Source of the DNA: Euryarchaeota archaeon UBA86
GTDB taxonomy: Archaea > Thermoplasmatota > Poseidoniia > Poseidoniales > Thalassarchaeaceae
Length of the DNA: 64,000 nt
Reading direction: 5' to 3'
NCBI GenBank assembly: GCA_002503055.1
Contig: DAQX01000012.1
Coordinates: forward strand, 1 to 64,000
This document shows positions 41,460 through 51,500 of the stretch, in pieces. Made by a program: the position numbers and the translations under genes. Within the stretch, counting starts at the first letter, position 1, and each line of letters opens with the position of its first letter. The notes beneath the pieces were generated by a model. That model saw only the letters and a list, made by a program, of their open reading frames with translations. It ran no database searches and was not told where the DNA came from.

Positions 41460-42104
41460 TCAGGACTCATCGTCTTCAGACTCATCTGAGTCGTCTGATT
41501 CCTCGAAGACTTCGGGAGCATTCTCTGCTGCATCTTTCACAGCATCTAATGTCTCTTCCATTCTTTCCTTGAATGTCTCTTGGGTTGAGAGCATCTCCTT
41601 TGCCGACTCAACAGCCCTGTCAATCATCTCATATCGTTCCTTGATTGCCTCATTCAGTTGTTCGAATAGTTGCATGTGCTGGACATACCAGTCATCTCTG
41701 GCTCCCAATTCGGCATTGGCAACACGGTTTGCCTCATCGAGTTCCTCAGCGAGTTCGAAGACTCTGCCAAGCCTAGCTGATTCTCGAGTGTACATCTCCT
41801 GCATCTTATCGAGTTCTGGCTCTAGGTGCTCAATCTTCTTGGATGACTTTGCGCCATCCATTTCGAGTTCGTGAATCTTGGCTTCCTTATCTGAAAGAAG
41901 GTCCTCAAGTGCCTCATATTCGACAGCAGAGTCGATGAGTTGTTTCTCTAGAACTTCAAACTCTGCGTTCCTCTCAGAAAGTTCGTCCTCTATTTTCTTG
42001 TACGCCACATACAGCTTCTCTAGACGGTCGGTCTCCTCCGTCAATCTCTCCTCTAACTGGCGAATTCTGACATCAGGTGTGATTGTGCCTTCTTCCTCAG
42101 ACAT
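41460..42104 (-). CDS. Acidic coiled-coil protein
   Basis: 214 residues, almost entirely heptad-like helix (IRQLEERLTEETDRLEKLYV through KEMLSTQETFKERMEETLD), ending in an acidic Ser/Asp/Glu tail (EESDDSDESEDDES). No enzyme motif. Such proteins serve as structural, chromosome-associated or cytoskeletal coiled coils; which of these applies cannot be told. It converges directly on the zinc-finger gene, with a strong palindrome in its 5' flank. Confidence 0.8.
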   Translation of the reverse strand: MSEEEGTITPDVRIRQLEERLTEETDRLEKLYVAYKKIEDELSERNAEFEVLEKQLIDSAVEYEALEDLLSDKEAKIHELEMDGAKSSKKIEHLEPELDKMQEMYTRESARLGRVFELAEELDEANRVANAELGARDDWYVQHMQLFEQLNEAIKERYEMIDRAVESAKEMLSTQETFKERMEETLDAVKDAAENAPEVFEESDDSDESEDDES

Positions 42105-42105
42105 A

Positions 42106-42126
42106 CGAGCCCCCCTAAGGGGCTCG
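42106..42126. repeat. Hairpin CGAGCCCC-CCTAA-GGGGCTCG
   Basis: 8-bp perfect stem with a 5-nt loop, immediately upstream of the coiled-coil gene start. The arms are identical to the palindrome at 29350-29367. It would fold in the 5' leader of the coiled-coil mRNA, or end the M20 peptidase transcript from upstream. Confidence 0.6.
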
Positions 42127-42188
42127 ACAAACGCATCCGATATAACCCCGGCGGGTTGATTGGAACTAGTGGGCCGTATTATTCAGCC

Positions 42189-43601
42189 TCATTCACTAAC
42201 TGCCGCAATAGTTGCAGATAGTACCGCAGTGAGTCGTTTTGAGGATGGTATATGCAATTTTTCATCGGGCCCGTGTGCATTGTTTCCGGGACCTGAAGAG
42301 CCAGTACACAGAAACATGGCAGCGGGGTACTTACTCTGCATCATGGCCATGAACGGGATAGTGCCGCCTGTCCATGACGCTAGAGGAGGTAATCCGGTCA
42401 GCGTCATCGCTGCCTCATTGATTGCTTCGTTCACCTTGCCACCGAGTGGAGGAGCATGGAATCCATCTGCACAGGAATCGGGAGAGAATGTGACTTCGGC
42501 CCCGTATGGAGGATTGGACTCGAGAATCTGCTTCGCGTTCAAGATTACAGACTCAGAATCTACTCCTGGAGGGATTCTGAAACTGAGTTTTAGGTCCGTA
42601 TTGGTTCTCAGTACATTGCCTGCTACTTGTACAGAAGGCATGCCATCTGCACCTATAATGGAAAGTGTTGGTTGCCAATTCATCGCGATTATCATGTCCT
42701 CAGTGGAGTTTGCTACTGGGACAAGTGTGTCGACCGTAGGGAATTGTTCCCACATGGAATCTCCGACCACTGCTGCAAGAGCTGCTGCCTTCTCCCGAAT
42801 GTCTTCTCCAATCTCGATATGCATCTCAGGAATGAGAACCTCTCCTGTAGAGGAGTCTTCAACCCTGTCTAGTAGCATTCTCTGAACTCTGAAAGAAGAC
42901 GGAATCGTTCCGCCAGATGTACCCGAGTGTATCCCCTCGTGGGAGACTCGAACAGACAAGGTCCCCGATACAAGTCCTCTCAATGCTTCGGTCATCCAAA
43001 TGTGATCATAGTCCGGACCTCCACTGTCCAATACTACAATCATGTCTGGATTGCCTAACTGCTCGGTCAATGCATCCAAGTAAGGAGGAAGATCGAATGA
43101 TCCGGACTCCTCACATGTCTCGATAAGGAAGGAGCATCGGGGATGCGGGATTCCGGCTTCCTGTAGAAGACGAATTGAAGTGACACAAAGATACCCTCCA
43201 TATCCATCATCAACAGAGCCTCTTCCGAATAGCCAAGGATCTCTGCGTACTGCCTTCAGTGGGTGCAAACCCTCTGACCATAGTTCTGGTTTCGAAGGTT
43301 GTTTATCCAGATGTGAGTAGAAAATAACCTCTCCCGGACCAGTACCTTCGATGGTAACCAAAAGGACCGGAGACTTGTCATTGATACGGTGTACTTCATG
43401 GCTCAATCCAGCGATTTCCTGATCGTCTAGCCATGCGCAGAATAGGTCAATTGTAGCATCAAGTTCTTCCAACTCAGCCCATTTAGGTTCGAAGAGTGGA
43501 GAGAGTGCAGGGATGCTGATGAACTCCATTAGGCTGGGTAAGATTGACTCCTCCCAGATTTCATCGCTTCTCTTTGCTAGAGTTTCCAAGTCGATTTCCA
43601 T
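42189..43601 (-). CDS. M20 family metallopeptidase (dipeptidase-like)
   Basis: About 470 residues, co-catalytic two-zinc peptidase. Metal and catalytic residues are visible: His and Asp in VIFYSHLDKQP, Asp in FGRGSVDDGYGG, Glu-Glu in IETCEESGSFD, Asp in VVLDSGGPD and the C-terminal His in NNAHGPDEKL. The dimerisation domain interrupts the fold near residues 215-330. The family cuts dipeptides or N-acyl amino acids. The ATG at 43601 is chosen over 43625. It lies 44 nt after the AddA-like gene on the same strand. Confidence 0.88.
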   Translation of the reverse strand: MEIDLETLAKRSDEIWEESILPSLMEFISIPALSPLFEPKWAELEELDATIDLFCAWLDDQEIAGLSHEVHRINDKSPVLLVTIEGTGPGEVIFYSHLDKQPSKPELWSEGLHPLKAVRRDPWLFGRGSVDDGYGGYLCVTSIRLLQEAGIPHPRCSFLIETCEESGSFDLPPYLDALTEQLGNPDMIVVLDSGGPDYDHIWMTEALRGLVSGTLSVRVSHEGIHSGTSGGTIPSSFRVQRMLLDRVEDSSTGEVLIPEMHIEIGEDIREKAAALAAVVGDSMWEQFPTVDTLVPVANSTEDMIIAMNWQPTLSIIGADGMPSVQVAGNVLRTNTDLKLSFRIPPGVDSESVILNAKQILESNPPYGAEVTFSPDSCADGFHAPPLGGKVNEAINEAAMTLTGLPPLASWTGGTIPFMAMMQSKYPAAMFLCTGSSGPGNNAHGPDEKLHIPSSKRLTAVLSATIAAVSE

Positions 43602-43645
43602 GACTCTGTGTATGCTGTTGGGCAAATGGTTTCTTCTACTCTGCG

Positions 43646-46600
43646 TTAATTATCCTGTGGCCCGCAAATAGGGATTTTTCCACTATGTGAAGAGCATATG
43701 TCACATATTTCGATGTGCTCAGAGGATGGTCTTTCGAAGATGGATAAGGGAACCGAAGAAGAAAGTGTCATCACAGCGCTTCTTTCAAGCAGTGCATCAA
43801 GTTTCTTCAAGGCTTCTTCCAACATCTCTTGTGAGTACTCAACTAGCCTGCCAGTTACGCCTACAAGAATAGCTGGGGGAAGTACCTTACGTGAGGGGAT
43901 TCCTTGAGTTTTCTTAGCATCCTCGATACTCTTCAGTGCGCGATAGTATAGGGCTAATTGTAGACCGTGCTTGGTGAGCATTTCTGATTCTGCGTCGTTG
44001 GCTGGACCAATTTTTTCGGAGTCGAGAGTCTCTATTAGGCCGGTCGCCGAATCATCATCTATCGAGCCTGCATCCTCAGTCTTGAGATCCACTGCACGAA
44101 TGGCGGCTTCGCCATCTGAAGAGACAGTACAGATGACAAGGTCAATTATTCCGTTCATCTCTACTATTGCACTATGGTATCGAGTTATGGGCACATTGCC
44201 ATCGGGGCTCCATCTGTACCTAGTTATCTCATTGGTATCTACTTTGATTGAGATATGAAATGGCATCTCGGTCCTAAGTGCCTCCAAACTGTGACCTCGA
44301 ACTTCTTCCTTACGAATCATGGCGCCGATTGGTCCTGAACTGACACGTTCTGCCATCTTGACTACCAATTCGGTAGTCCTAGCCTCATCGGCATCAGGAG
44401 GAAGTAGTTCATTGAAAACTATGTGATGGGTTTCAGAGTCGTTTATTCTGTCGTCTTGTTGGATTGTCCATGAAGGAAGAAGAGGTGCACTTGGTTGGCC
44501 ATCAATTCCTGGATTCCCTAGACCTATCTCAAGAACTCTGTGAAATATGGTCCCGAATGTTGCAGGGTCGACTCTGTTTGGCATCCCTGTTGATTGAACT
44601 GGTTTATTGGATTGCATAATAGGGCCCGGAATGAGTCCTCCTCTAGTCTCATACCACTGTCTCCTAGGGCACTCATCGAATACTGGAAGTCTGCTCGGAG
44701 AAAGTGTGATTCGGGGCAAGAAGTCGATTCGGGGCAAGAGTTCTTGAGTCGATTGTTTATCTGACGATTTTGCAGCAGCATCCATTCTCTCAATTCGCTG
44801 CAACGGAGTCATTACTGATTCTTCGGAATCGAAGCAGTCGGGATTATCCAGAATAAGTATCCCATCTAGAGCCTGTGGACCTCCAATCGAGCCATTGGAA
44901 ACCATTCTTGCCGGATTGAAGATCCTAACTCCTCTAGTTCTCAGTGGTTGCGGGTCGTGTACATCATTTTCATCTATCCAAGGAGAGCCTGTCTCGGCCC
45001 TCCTTAGAGAGCCTTGTCTTAGTGACTCCATCCACATCTGACCTAATTGCGGCAATGACTTGTCGTATGTACATGGCACAATCAGTCCATTACCATCTTC
45101 CCATGCGGTCTTTTTTGGAGACCCGACAATCACTAGTCTCTCCTCGGCCCTAGTGGCTCCAACATAGAGAAGGCGTCTAGCCTCGGCACTCTTACGGGCA
45201 CGATGTAACCAGCTGACATGATTCCAAACCGCAGATTGAGGAGATCCTTTGCCCGGCCAAGGTTTTGGATTTCCAGAGAACATTTCAGGGCTAACAATCA
45301 AACGATTCATGTTCTCATTTGTCATGTTAGTTTGCCTGTTTGAGAATAGATCGACAAGGAAGACGACCTTTGCCTCTAGTCCCTTTGCGCTATGTATGGT
45401 CATAACTCTAACCGCATCGCTCGGAGGAGTGTTTACTGCCTCAATAGCACCGGGGTTATCTTCTCTCAAACTGCGGATTCGGTCGGCGAGAACGATAGGA
45501 TCACCGCCGACTTCAAGAGAGAGATCTCTGACCACCTCTACGAAATTCTCTACATCTTGGATTGAGACTGGATCGTGATATCCAACAAGAAGATCGGAAT
45601 GGTCAATTGTCTCTTCTAGTAAGTCGATAATTCGTCCACAAGATGAGAGTTCAATCCATCTTTTTACAAGTGCCCTTAACCTTTCATTTGTACAGTGTTC
45701 TAAGAGTCTGTGTAGCAGATTCTCTCCTCTGCTTGAATTACCGAGGTATGATTGCAGTTGTGAGTCATCCATACCTATGGTTGGAGAGCGGGCAACCCAT
45801 GCTGCGCTGTGTCGTGAAGAAGGGTGGGCAATAAATTGTAATAGCCCCTCCAAAGCGTGTACAGCGGGCCTATCTAGCAACCCTCCTTCACGATCTGCTT
45901 GAGCAGGAATGCCTTGGTCACGAAGATGTCTGATGACGATGTCCCTGATGTTGGGTCTAGTCGGAAGTAGAATCATGATATCGCTTGGCTCAACTCGCCC
46001 ATCAGAGTCGATCAAGTGCCAAGCACCATCCGAGTCTCTAACTCTAACGGAGTCGCCATGAATCAGGCTGCGAACCCTTAGAGCAACCATTTCGGCCTGA
46101 CGCTCAAGAGAATCGGGGGGTCCGGGGCCGAATGGATCTAGTGGATCTGTCAGATTGGTAGGCGGATCCATCTCTCCACCTGAGGAAAGTGGGCATAACC
46201 ATTCGAGAGTACCAGAGTCATCCTGCTTGTCGGGATTTGCGAACAGAGTTTGGTGGGTTGCGTAGAAGTCAGCTGCTGGGAAGAGTCTATGTCGAGGATC
46301 TAAGATATCTTCCCACCATTCATTCATCGCTCTAAGCAAACCTCCACTTGTACGGTAATTGACTTGTAGAGATATCATTCCTCGTCTACGACGGTTAACT
46401 TCCATCTCATCCGGTGCAGGGAGATTTCTATCTGTAGCATTGAATGGAATCCAGGCAACTAAATCTCTTCCTCCTTTCTCCATGTGCTCACTAGCCTTGG
46501 CGATAGTCAATGCATGTGCATTCCTTGGATCACGGCCGTGCGAATCTCTGCGAAGAGACGGTTTGCGAACCAGTGCGGGAACGCTGGAGAATTCGTGGTC

Positions 46601-48553
46601 ATTTACCAGCATCAACTGGCGGGCATAATCTAGGAAGCCTGTCACTTCCGCTTGTCTGAATGCGTAAATACTCTGTTTGACATCTCCGACATAGCAAACA
46701 GTAGGTTGCCAAGGAGTGTCTGGAGTTTCGACTTCGCCTTCCTCAAATCTTCTCTCCCCCCATAGCCTAGATAGTAATCTCCACTGAAGTGGAGAGTTGT
46801 CCTGAGCCTCATCAATAATGAATGCCCTGTACCTTCTTCTAATTGACTTGAGTAAATCGAATCTGAACTGTAGGTCATTTCGGATAGTGCCCAAATCAGA
46901 AGCTGCCTCGCCGGCGAGTGGAGGATTTTCTTCTAGTCGTCTGAGTTCATCTAAGGCCGCGTAGATATGGTCGTCTGTCCACGGACTGTCCGAAATTGAG
47001 TCAAGTGCTTTCTGTAAGGACATCGGGTAGAACGCCCTACATGTGGAAGGGCAGTTCGCTAGTAGAAGGTCTCCGGCCAGCCTCTGTATGTCGTCGAAGT
47101 CGTGTACCTCATCCCTCTCCTTCAACTTCTGTAGTATTCCCTTGAATCCGTGATGAACGAGGTACATATCCTCCAGATTTCTGACCTCGGCTTCAAGGCT
47201 GAATCCGTAGCTCTCTGGCCTAGAGTCTATCCGCTCTGGCAATGGATCCGGTAACTGAGTAACCGATGGTTTCCATGTTTCTGGAGAAGCAGGAGGCCTG
47301 GTGCCATCAAGGAACATTGATAGTTTGGTGAAGTGAAGAATAAGTTGTCCAGAATCAGACGACCAAGTGGCTTTCAGCTCATCTGAAACAGCCTTGATTC
47401 CTGACTTCACATGTGCCTTGCTGGTTGCATCTTTGATGCTGGAAACTTTGCCTATACCTGAAATCCAGTCGTCAGAAGGAAGGTTGTTGTAAGGCAGGAA
47501 AGACATGGTCTTCTTCAGATAGCCTCCATGATTTAGAGTGCACTCAAGTGAGTGGCCTAACCAAACCAACTGCTCCCATGGATCATCGGGAATGTTTGCT
47601 GAGAGTTGGTCAATACATGCCATTCTCGATTGTGCAGGCCAACCATCTAGGGCCAAAACCGCTGAGTTTTCCTTGACTATATTGCAGAATCTGTTGAAGA
47701 TTGAATGGACTAACTCTGTGTGTTGTCGAATTTCTGCTGGATTGATTGAAGACATGATTTGCTGATGCAAGAGTTCGGGAGAGAAATGTCCGTCTTCCAT
47801 CAGGCTTCTGGATGCCTCTTCTATGAACACGGACTTGTCTACTAGGCTTCTTAGCACCTTAGCGGCCGTCCATCTTCCGGAGTAATGACTTGCAATTCGA
47901 TCTCGAGCAGCTAGAATTTCTGATGCCATGTTAGCTGGTAATCCTGCATCCACTGCTTGACCGATATTCGACATAGAGCTGGGGAGTCTCCATAGCGTAT
48001 TGAGAGCAGATTCTACGAGCATAGCACGCCCTGCATCGGATAAATTCTCACGGCTGAGGGCATCACCCAAATGGCCGTGATAAGGTGAGACCAATCTGTT
48101 CAGAAATGAGTCTATCGTTCCAATTGGGGCATCCTCAATAAGAGTCAGAAGTTGTTCACCGAATCCCTCGTCTCTAATCCTTGGATCACTTCTCCCGCTA
48201 TCGTTTGAGCCAGTTGGGCCGGGCTTCAATCCTGCGATATCTTTCCTTAGCCTATCTCTCATCTCATCGGCGGCCCGGTTGGTGAAAGTCAGTAATACGA
48301 CCTCGCCGGGAAGTAGGCCCCCCCATTCACTGAGATCTGTTCTCTCAGAAGAAGGAGAAGTTATCATGCCACCGGAGAGTTTTGCAGGTCGCTCCGGGGT
48401 CGGAAGAATCCTAGTCGCTCTCTGATCTTCTGTCAGATAGTGTTCGATTACCCTGTGGACTATTGTGCTGGTTTTTCCAGTTCCAGCCCCGGCATCAATC
48501 ACAATGTGTGAGTCAATGTTTAGGGCTAATCTTTGGGCTGTGTTTAGACGCAT
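43646..48553 (-). CDS. AddA/RecB-like helicase-nuclease with C-terminal Fe-S nuclease domain
   Basis: 1635 residues, UvrD/SF1A helicase. Motif I IDAGAGTGKTSTIVHRV, Ia LLTFTNRAADEMRDRL, II FIIDEAQDNSPLQW, III YVGDVKQSIYAFRQAE, IV SLQVNYRTSGGLL, V VRVMTIHSAKGLEAKVVFL, VI LYVGATRAEERLVIVG. The C-terminal PD-(D/E)XK nuclease shows FGTIFHRVLEIG, IDLVICT, IRAVDLKTEDA and QLALYYRAL. Cys residues in DECPRRQWYE and in CDIC...PIC at the very end could hold a 4Fe-4S cluster. It would resect DNA double-strand ends for recombination. Its ATG shares one base with the stop of the upstream AddB-like gene. Confidence 0.88.
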   Translation of the reverse strand: MRLNTAQRLALNIDSHIVIDAGAGTGKTSTIVHRVIEHYLTEDQRATRILPTPERPAKLSGGMITSPSSERTDLSEWGGLLPGEVVLLTFTNRAADEMRDRLRKDIAGLKPGPTGSNDSGRSDPRIRDEGFGEQLLTLIEDAPIGTIDSFLNRLVSPYHGHLGDALSRENLSDAGRAMLVESALNTLWRLPSSMSNIGQAVDAGLPANMASEILAARDRIASHYSGRWTAAKVLRSLVDKSVFIEEASRSLMEDGHFSPELLHQQIMSSINPAEIRQHTELVHSIFNRFCNIVKENSAVLALDGWPAQSRMACIDQLSANIPDDPWEQLVWLGHSLECTLNHGGYLKKTMSFLPYNNLPSDDWISGIGKVSSIKDATSKAHVKSGIKAVSDELKATWSSDSGQLILHFTKLSMFLDGTRPPASPETWKPSVTQLPDPLPERIDSRPESYGFSLEAEVRNLEDMYLVHHGFKGILQKLKERDEVHDFDDIQRLAGDLLLANCPSTCRAFYPMSLQKALDSISDSPWTDDHIYAALDELRRLEENPPLAGEAASDLGTIRNDLQFRFDLLKSIRRRYRAFIIDEAQDNSPLQWRLLSRLWGERRFEEGEVETPDTPWQPTVCYVGDVKQSIYAFRQAEVTGFLDYARQLMLVNDHEFSSVPALVRKPSLRRDSHGRDPRNAHALTIAKASEHMEKGGRDLVAWIPFNATDRNLPAPDEMEVNRRRRGMISLQVNYRTSGGLLRAMNEWWEDILDPRHRLFPAADFYATHQTLFANPDKQDDSGTLEWLCPLSSGGEMDPPTNLTDPLDPFGPGPPDSLERQAEMVALRVRSLIHGDSVRVRDSDGAWHLIDSDGRVEPSDIMILLPTRPNIRDIVIRHLRDQGIPAQADREGGLLDRPAVHALEGLLQFIAHPSSRHSAAWVARSPTIGMDDSQLQSYLGNSSRGENLLHRLLEHCTNERLRALVKRWIELSSCGRIIDLLEETIDHSDLLVGYHDPVSIQDVENFVEVVRDLSLEVGGDPIVLADRIRSLREDNPGAIEAVNTPPSDAVRVMTIHSAKGLEAKVVFLVDLFSNRQTNMTNENMNRLIVSPEMFSGNPKPWPGKGSPQSAVWNHVSWLHRARKSAEARRLLYVGATRAEERLVIVGSPKKTAWEDGNGLIVPCTYDKSLPQLGQMWMESLRQGSLRRAETGSPWIDENDVHDPQPLRTRGVRIFNPARMVSNGSIGGPQALDGILILDNPDCFDSEESVMTPLQRIERMDAAAKSSDKQSTQELLPRIDFLPRITLSPSRLPVFDECPRRQWYETRGGLIPGPIMQSNKPVQSTGMPNRVDPATFGTIFHRVLEIGLGNPGIDGQPSAPLLPSWTIQQDDRINDSETHHIVFNELLPPDADEARTTELVVKMAERVSSGPIGAMIRKEEVRGHSLEALRTEMPFHISIKVDTNEITRYRWSPDGNVPITRYHSAIVEMNGIIDLVICTVSSDGEAAIRAVDLKTEDAGSIDDDSATGLIETLDSEKIGPANDAESEMLTKHGLQLALYYRALKSIEDAKKTQGIPSRKVLPPAILVGVTGRLVEYSQEMLEEALKKLDALLERSAVMTLSSSVPLSIFERPSSEHIEICDICSSHSGKIPICGPQDN

Positions 48554-51500
48554 CAGAATCTTCCCTCCATTCTGACATCACAGATGTCTCTCACCGAGCA
48601 ATATGAGCAGATTCCTTCTGAAGGAGTGGGGTGAACTCTGCCTTCAGCGGCTCCTCTAGCGGCACGTAGGGCTACGGTCAGACGATGAGTTAGCCAAGCT
48701 CTGAAATGGTCACTGCTAGGGGATGGATTTTCATCCATGAAACGGAAAAGAGGAGATGTAATCTCTGTACGAGTGCCTATTCTGGCTCGTTCGCTCAGAT
48801 TGCTTGTTGAAACTTCTACCATATGCTCTGTGTCATGGCTGAACAATGAGATTCCAGCGGCTACAACTAGGTCACCTGGATGTGCAATTTCCCACGCCCT
48901 AGTGTAAAGAGCCAGTTGTAACTCCTGCAGTAAGCCGTCTGAATGACGCTCTTCTGCCGACTTACTCTCAGAGGTTTTCAAATCCCTAATAGCAATTATT
49001 CTGCGTGGTTTCCACCCAGTTCCATGGAGTCTGAGGGGAGCGATGGTTTCGTCACCGTCTTGATTTACCCACATTTCTGACTCTGGGCCTGAAGGTAGGA
49101 TATCTACTCGGTCAATGAGCCCTCGAATTAGTATTGGTGGGAGTTTTTCTCCCGCAAGTTCGGACGGAACGGAAATTTCGATGCCTTTCATATCAAAGTC
49201 GGACATATCCCACTCTATGCATAGAGGGGCAGCATCCGAGAGTTCTCCCTCGGCTCTGACTATGGTCCCGATTCTACCAGATGTCGCCGCATCTGATGGG
49301 TCCGCTAGCCAATCATTCCAATCATTTCTCTCCAGGCCAGTGAGTATTCTCAGGCGATGGTTTGACACCGCATCCGTCCTATCTAACCAAGGGGCTCTCG
49401 AATCTAACGATTCCATCGCTTCACGCATCAACTGTTCTTCGCTGAATCCGGAAGAGGCTACAGTTAGCGGAGTCGAGTTTTCATCAATCTGTCTCTCAAT
49501 TCCAATCTCCATATCTAGTGCGTTGCAAATCATATCGTGATGGACTAGATGAAGTAGTTCTCCGTGGGTTCTAGGGTCGATGTCTTCGGATTGTCGCTCG
49601 TCTTGGTCGGCTCGGAGACTCTTGGAAAGCCAACCCATTCTAGGGCATCGGAGCCAATCGTGTAATCTACTCGGAGACCATATCTCGATGCTCTGTTCCG
49701 TCCCTTGCAGGTGACCGTGTCTGGCATCGCTGACTGTGGCCCCTGTCTTATGCGGTAAGAGAGGTCTGTAATCTATCGATGCTGTCTTCTTTCCCCCATC
49801 AACGAAGCCACCGATAACAGGCCATCTCTGGTTAGAGCGTGGTGGCTCTAGATTTCTTGGAGTTGTGCGCGCGAAGTCCGAAACTTCGGCTGACATCAAA
49901 TGTGGTTTGGCTGAAGAGGGTAGGTAGCCGTCATCATCTGTATGCTTGGGTTGTCTGCGTTCTCTGTCTCGCTGGAGAGCAGCGTCAAGAGGGATAGTGA
50001 TTGAGTTTGGATTGAGTGGTGCTCTGGGGGCAGGTTTCATCTCACTCATCATGGCTCCCTCGAGTTGTCTCTCACCTCTTGGTTCGAGGGGGGATTTAGG
50101 ATCAAATGTGAACAGTTTTGCTTCCCTCTTTGGGTCGTTTTCGACTACCCATTCCCTCAGGGGTGCCGCCGGAGGCGAGGTGTCATCAAGAGATGGATCA
50201 AGGAGAATTACTTCATTGGCAGATGAGAGGAGGCTCTCAAAATAGTGCCTAGCATCTCTGATTGGACCATCTGGTCTGAGTAAATCTTCAGAGTGGCGCT
50301 CTTCCTCTCCGAGGAAGGCTAATCTTGGTACACTCAAATCCCATGAGGAACTAGATAAGTTTGCCATGATTATGGAATCCGCAGTACATCCCAGTGAATC
50401 AGTGAGAGACAGCAAAGATACTCTTTGAGATGTGCTGGGACCGGCCTCAATAGCTGAACGAGTTAGCAGATAGTCAAACTCATCGACCCAATCGGGACCA
50501 GTTTCAGCAGATTTGATTCCTAAACTGGCTTGGTACGAACGAAGATCTTGGTGGTCTCTGATGATAGTTTGAACCACTGCAGCGGGTGTGATTCCTTCGC
50601 CATCGCTGAACTCCATCAGTGATTGTATTTCTAGCGAGCGTAGAAGTTGGTTGAGCCAGTCATCTCCGTTGACAGTTGGGTTAGGTAGAGGTAGTACTTC
50701 TCCTGACTCGCATCCTATCGTGATGCCTTCTTCTGAGAGAGCTTGTAAGTCCTCTTTATTCAGAAGAGGTCGAAGAGACTCGGCTAAGCACAGGAGCCAC
50801 CATTGGGTCGACTCCTTCGAAATTTGATCATACTGTGATACTGTAGGACGCGACAAGGTTCGAAGCCAATTTCCGAGGGTTCCGGGCCCACCTAGAACAT
50901 GGTCATCTCTTGCCATTCTAGTCAGTACTTCGGGGTCGGCTACTGGAGTAATTCGAGGATTATTAGGATGCTCAGAAGTGAAAACAAACGGCACTATAGC
51001 TGATTGTAGAGATAGAGATCTCAAATCTTGGAGGCAGAATGCATTGGCACCATGTGGCAGGTTTGCTAGAGCTCTTATCCAGTGGCCAACTGGATGAGAT
51101 GAACATGGCTCCTTGGATCTTGGAATATTAATTCCGATTGACTTCAGTCGCTGACTCCATTTATGCAGATTGGTACTCAGTGCCGGATCGATGATTGCTA
51201 TTTTTGAATCTTGACTAGCCTCTAGAAATTCGCGAGTTAAAGTGATTGCAGCATCGAAGGAGTGTTCTTCCCTCTGTAGAAGTAGTCTGGTAACTGAGTT
51301 ACTCGTAGCGATGTTCTCGGGTTGGTGAGGAGGGACCCAATCGGGGAGTTGAGATGAATCTGTAAGTGGATATTGATCAACCAGCAGCGTCAATCCATGG
51401 TGGCCTAATCTGTAATTACCTGGGTGAGTTAGTTGGTGGATGGGTTTGTGGGTAGAAATCGCCAACAACAAGTCGATGTCCCTTCTAGGCAGACCAGGAG

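Noticed and set aside
42160..42885. 241-codon plus-strand open frame
   Set aside because: Opposite-strand shadow of the M20 peptidase; composition is Ser/Pro-rich with no domain, while the minus strand has the full catalytic set.
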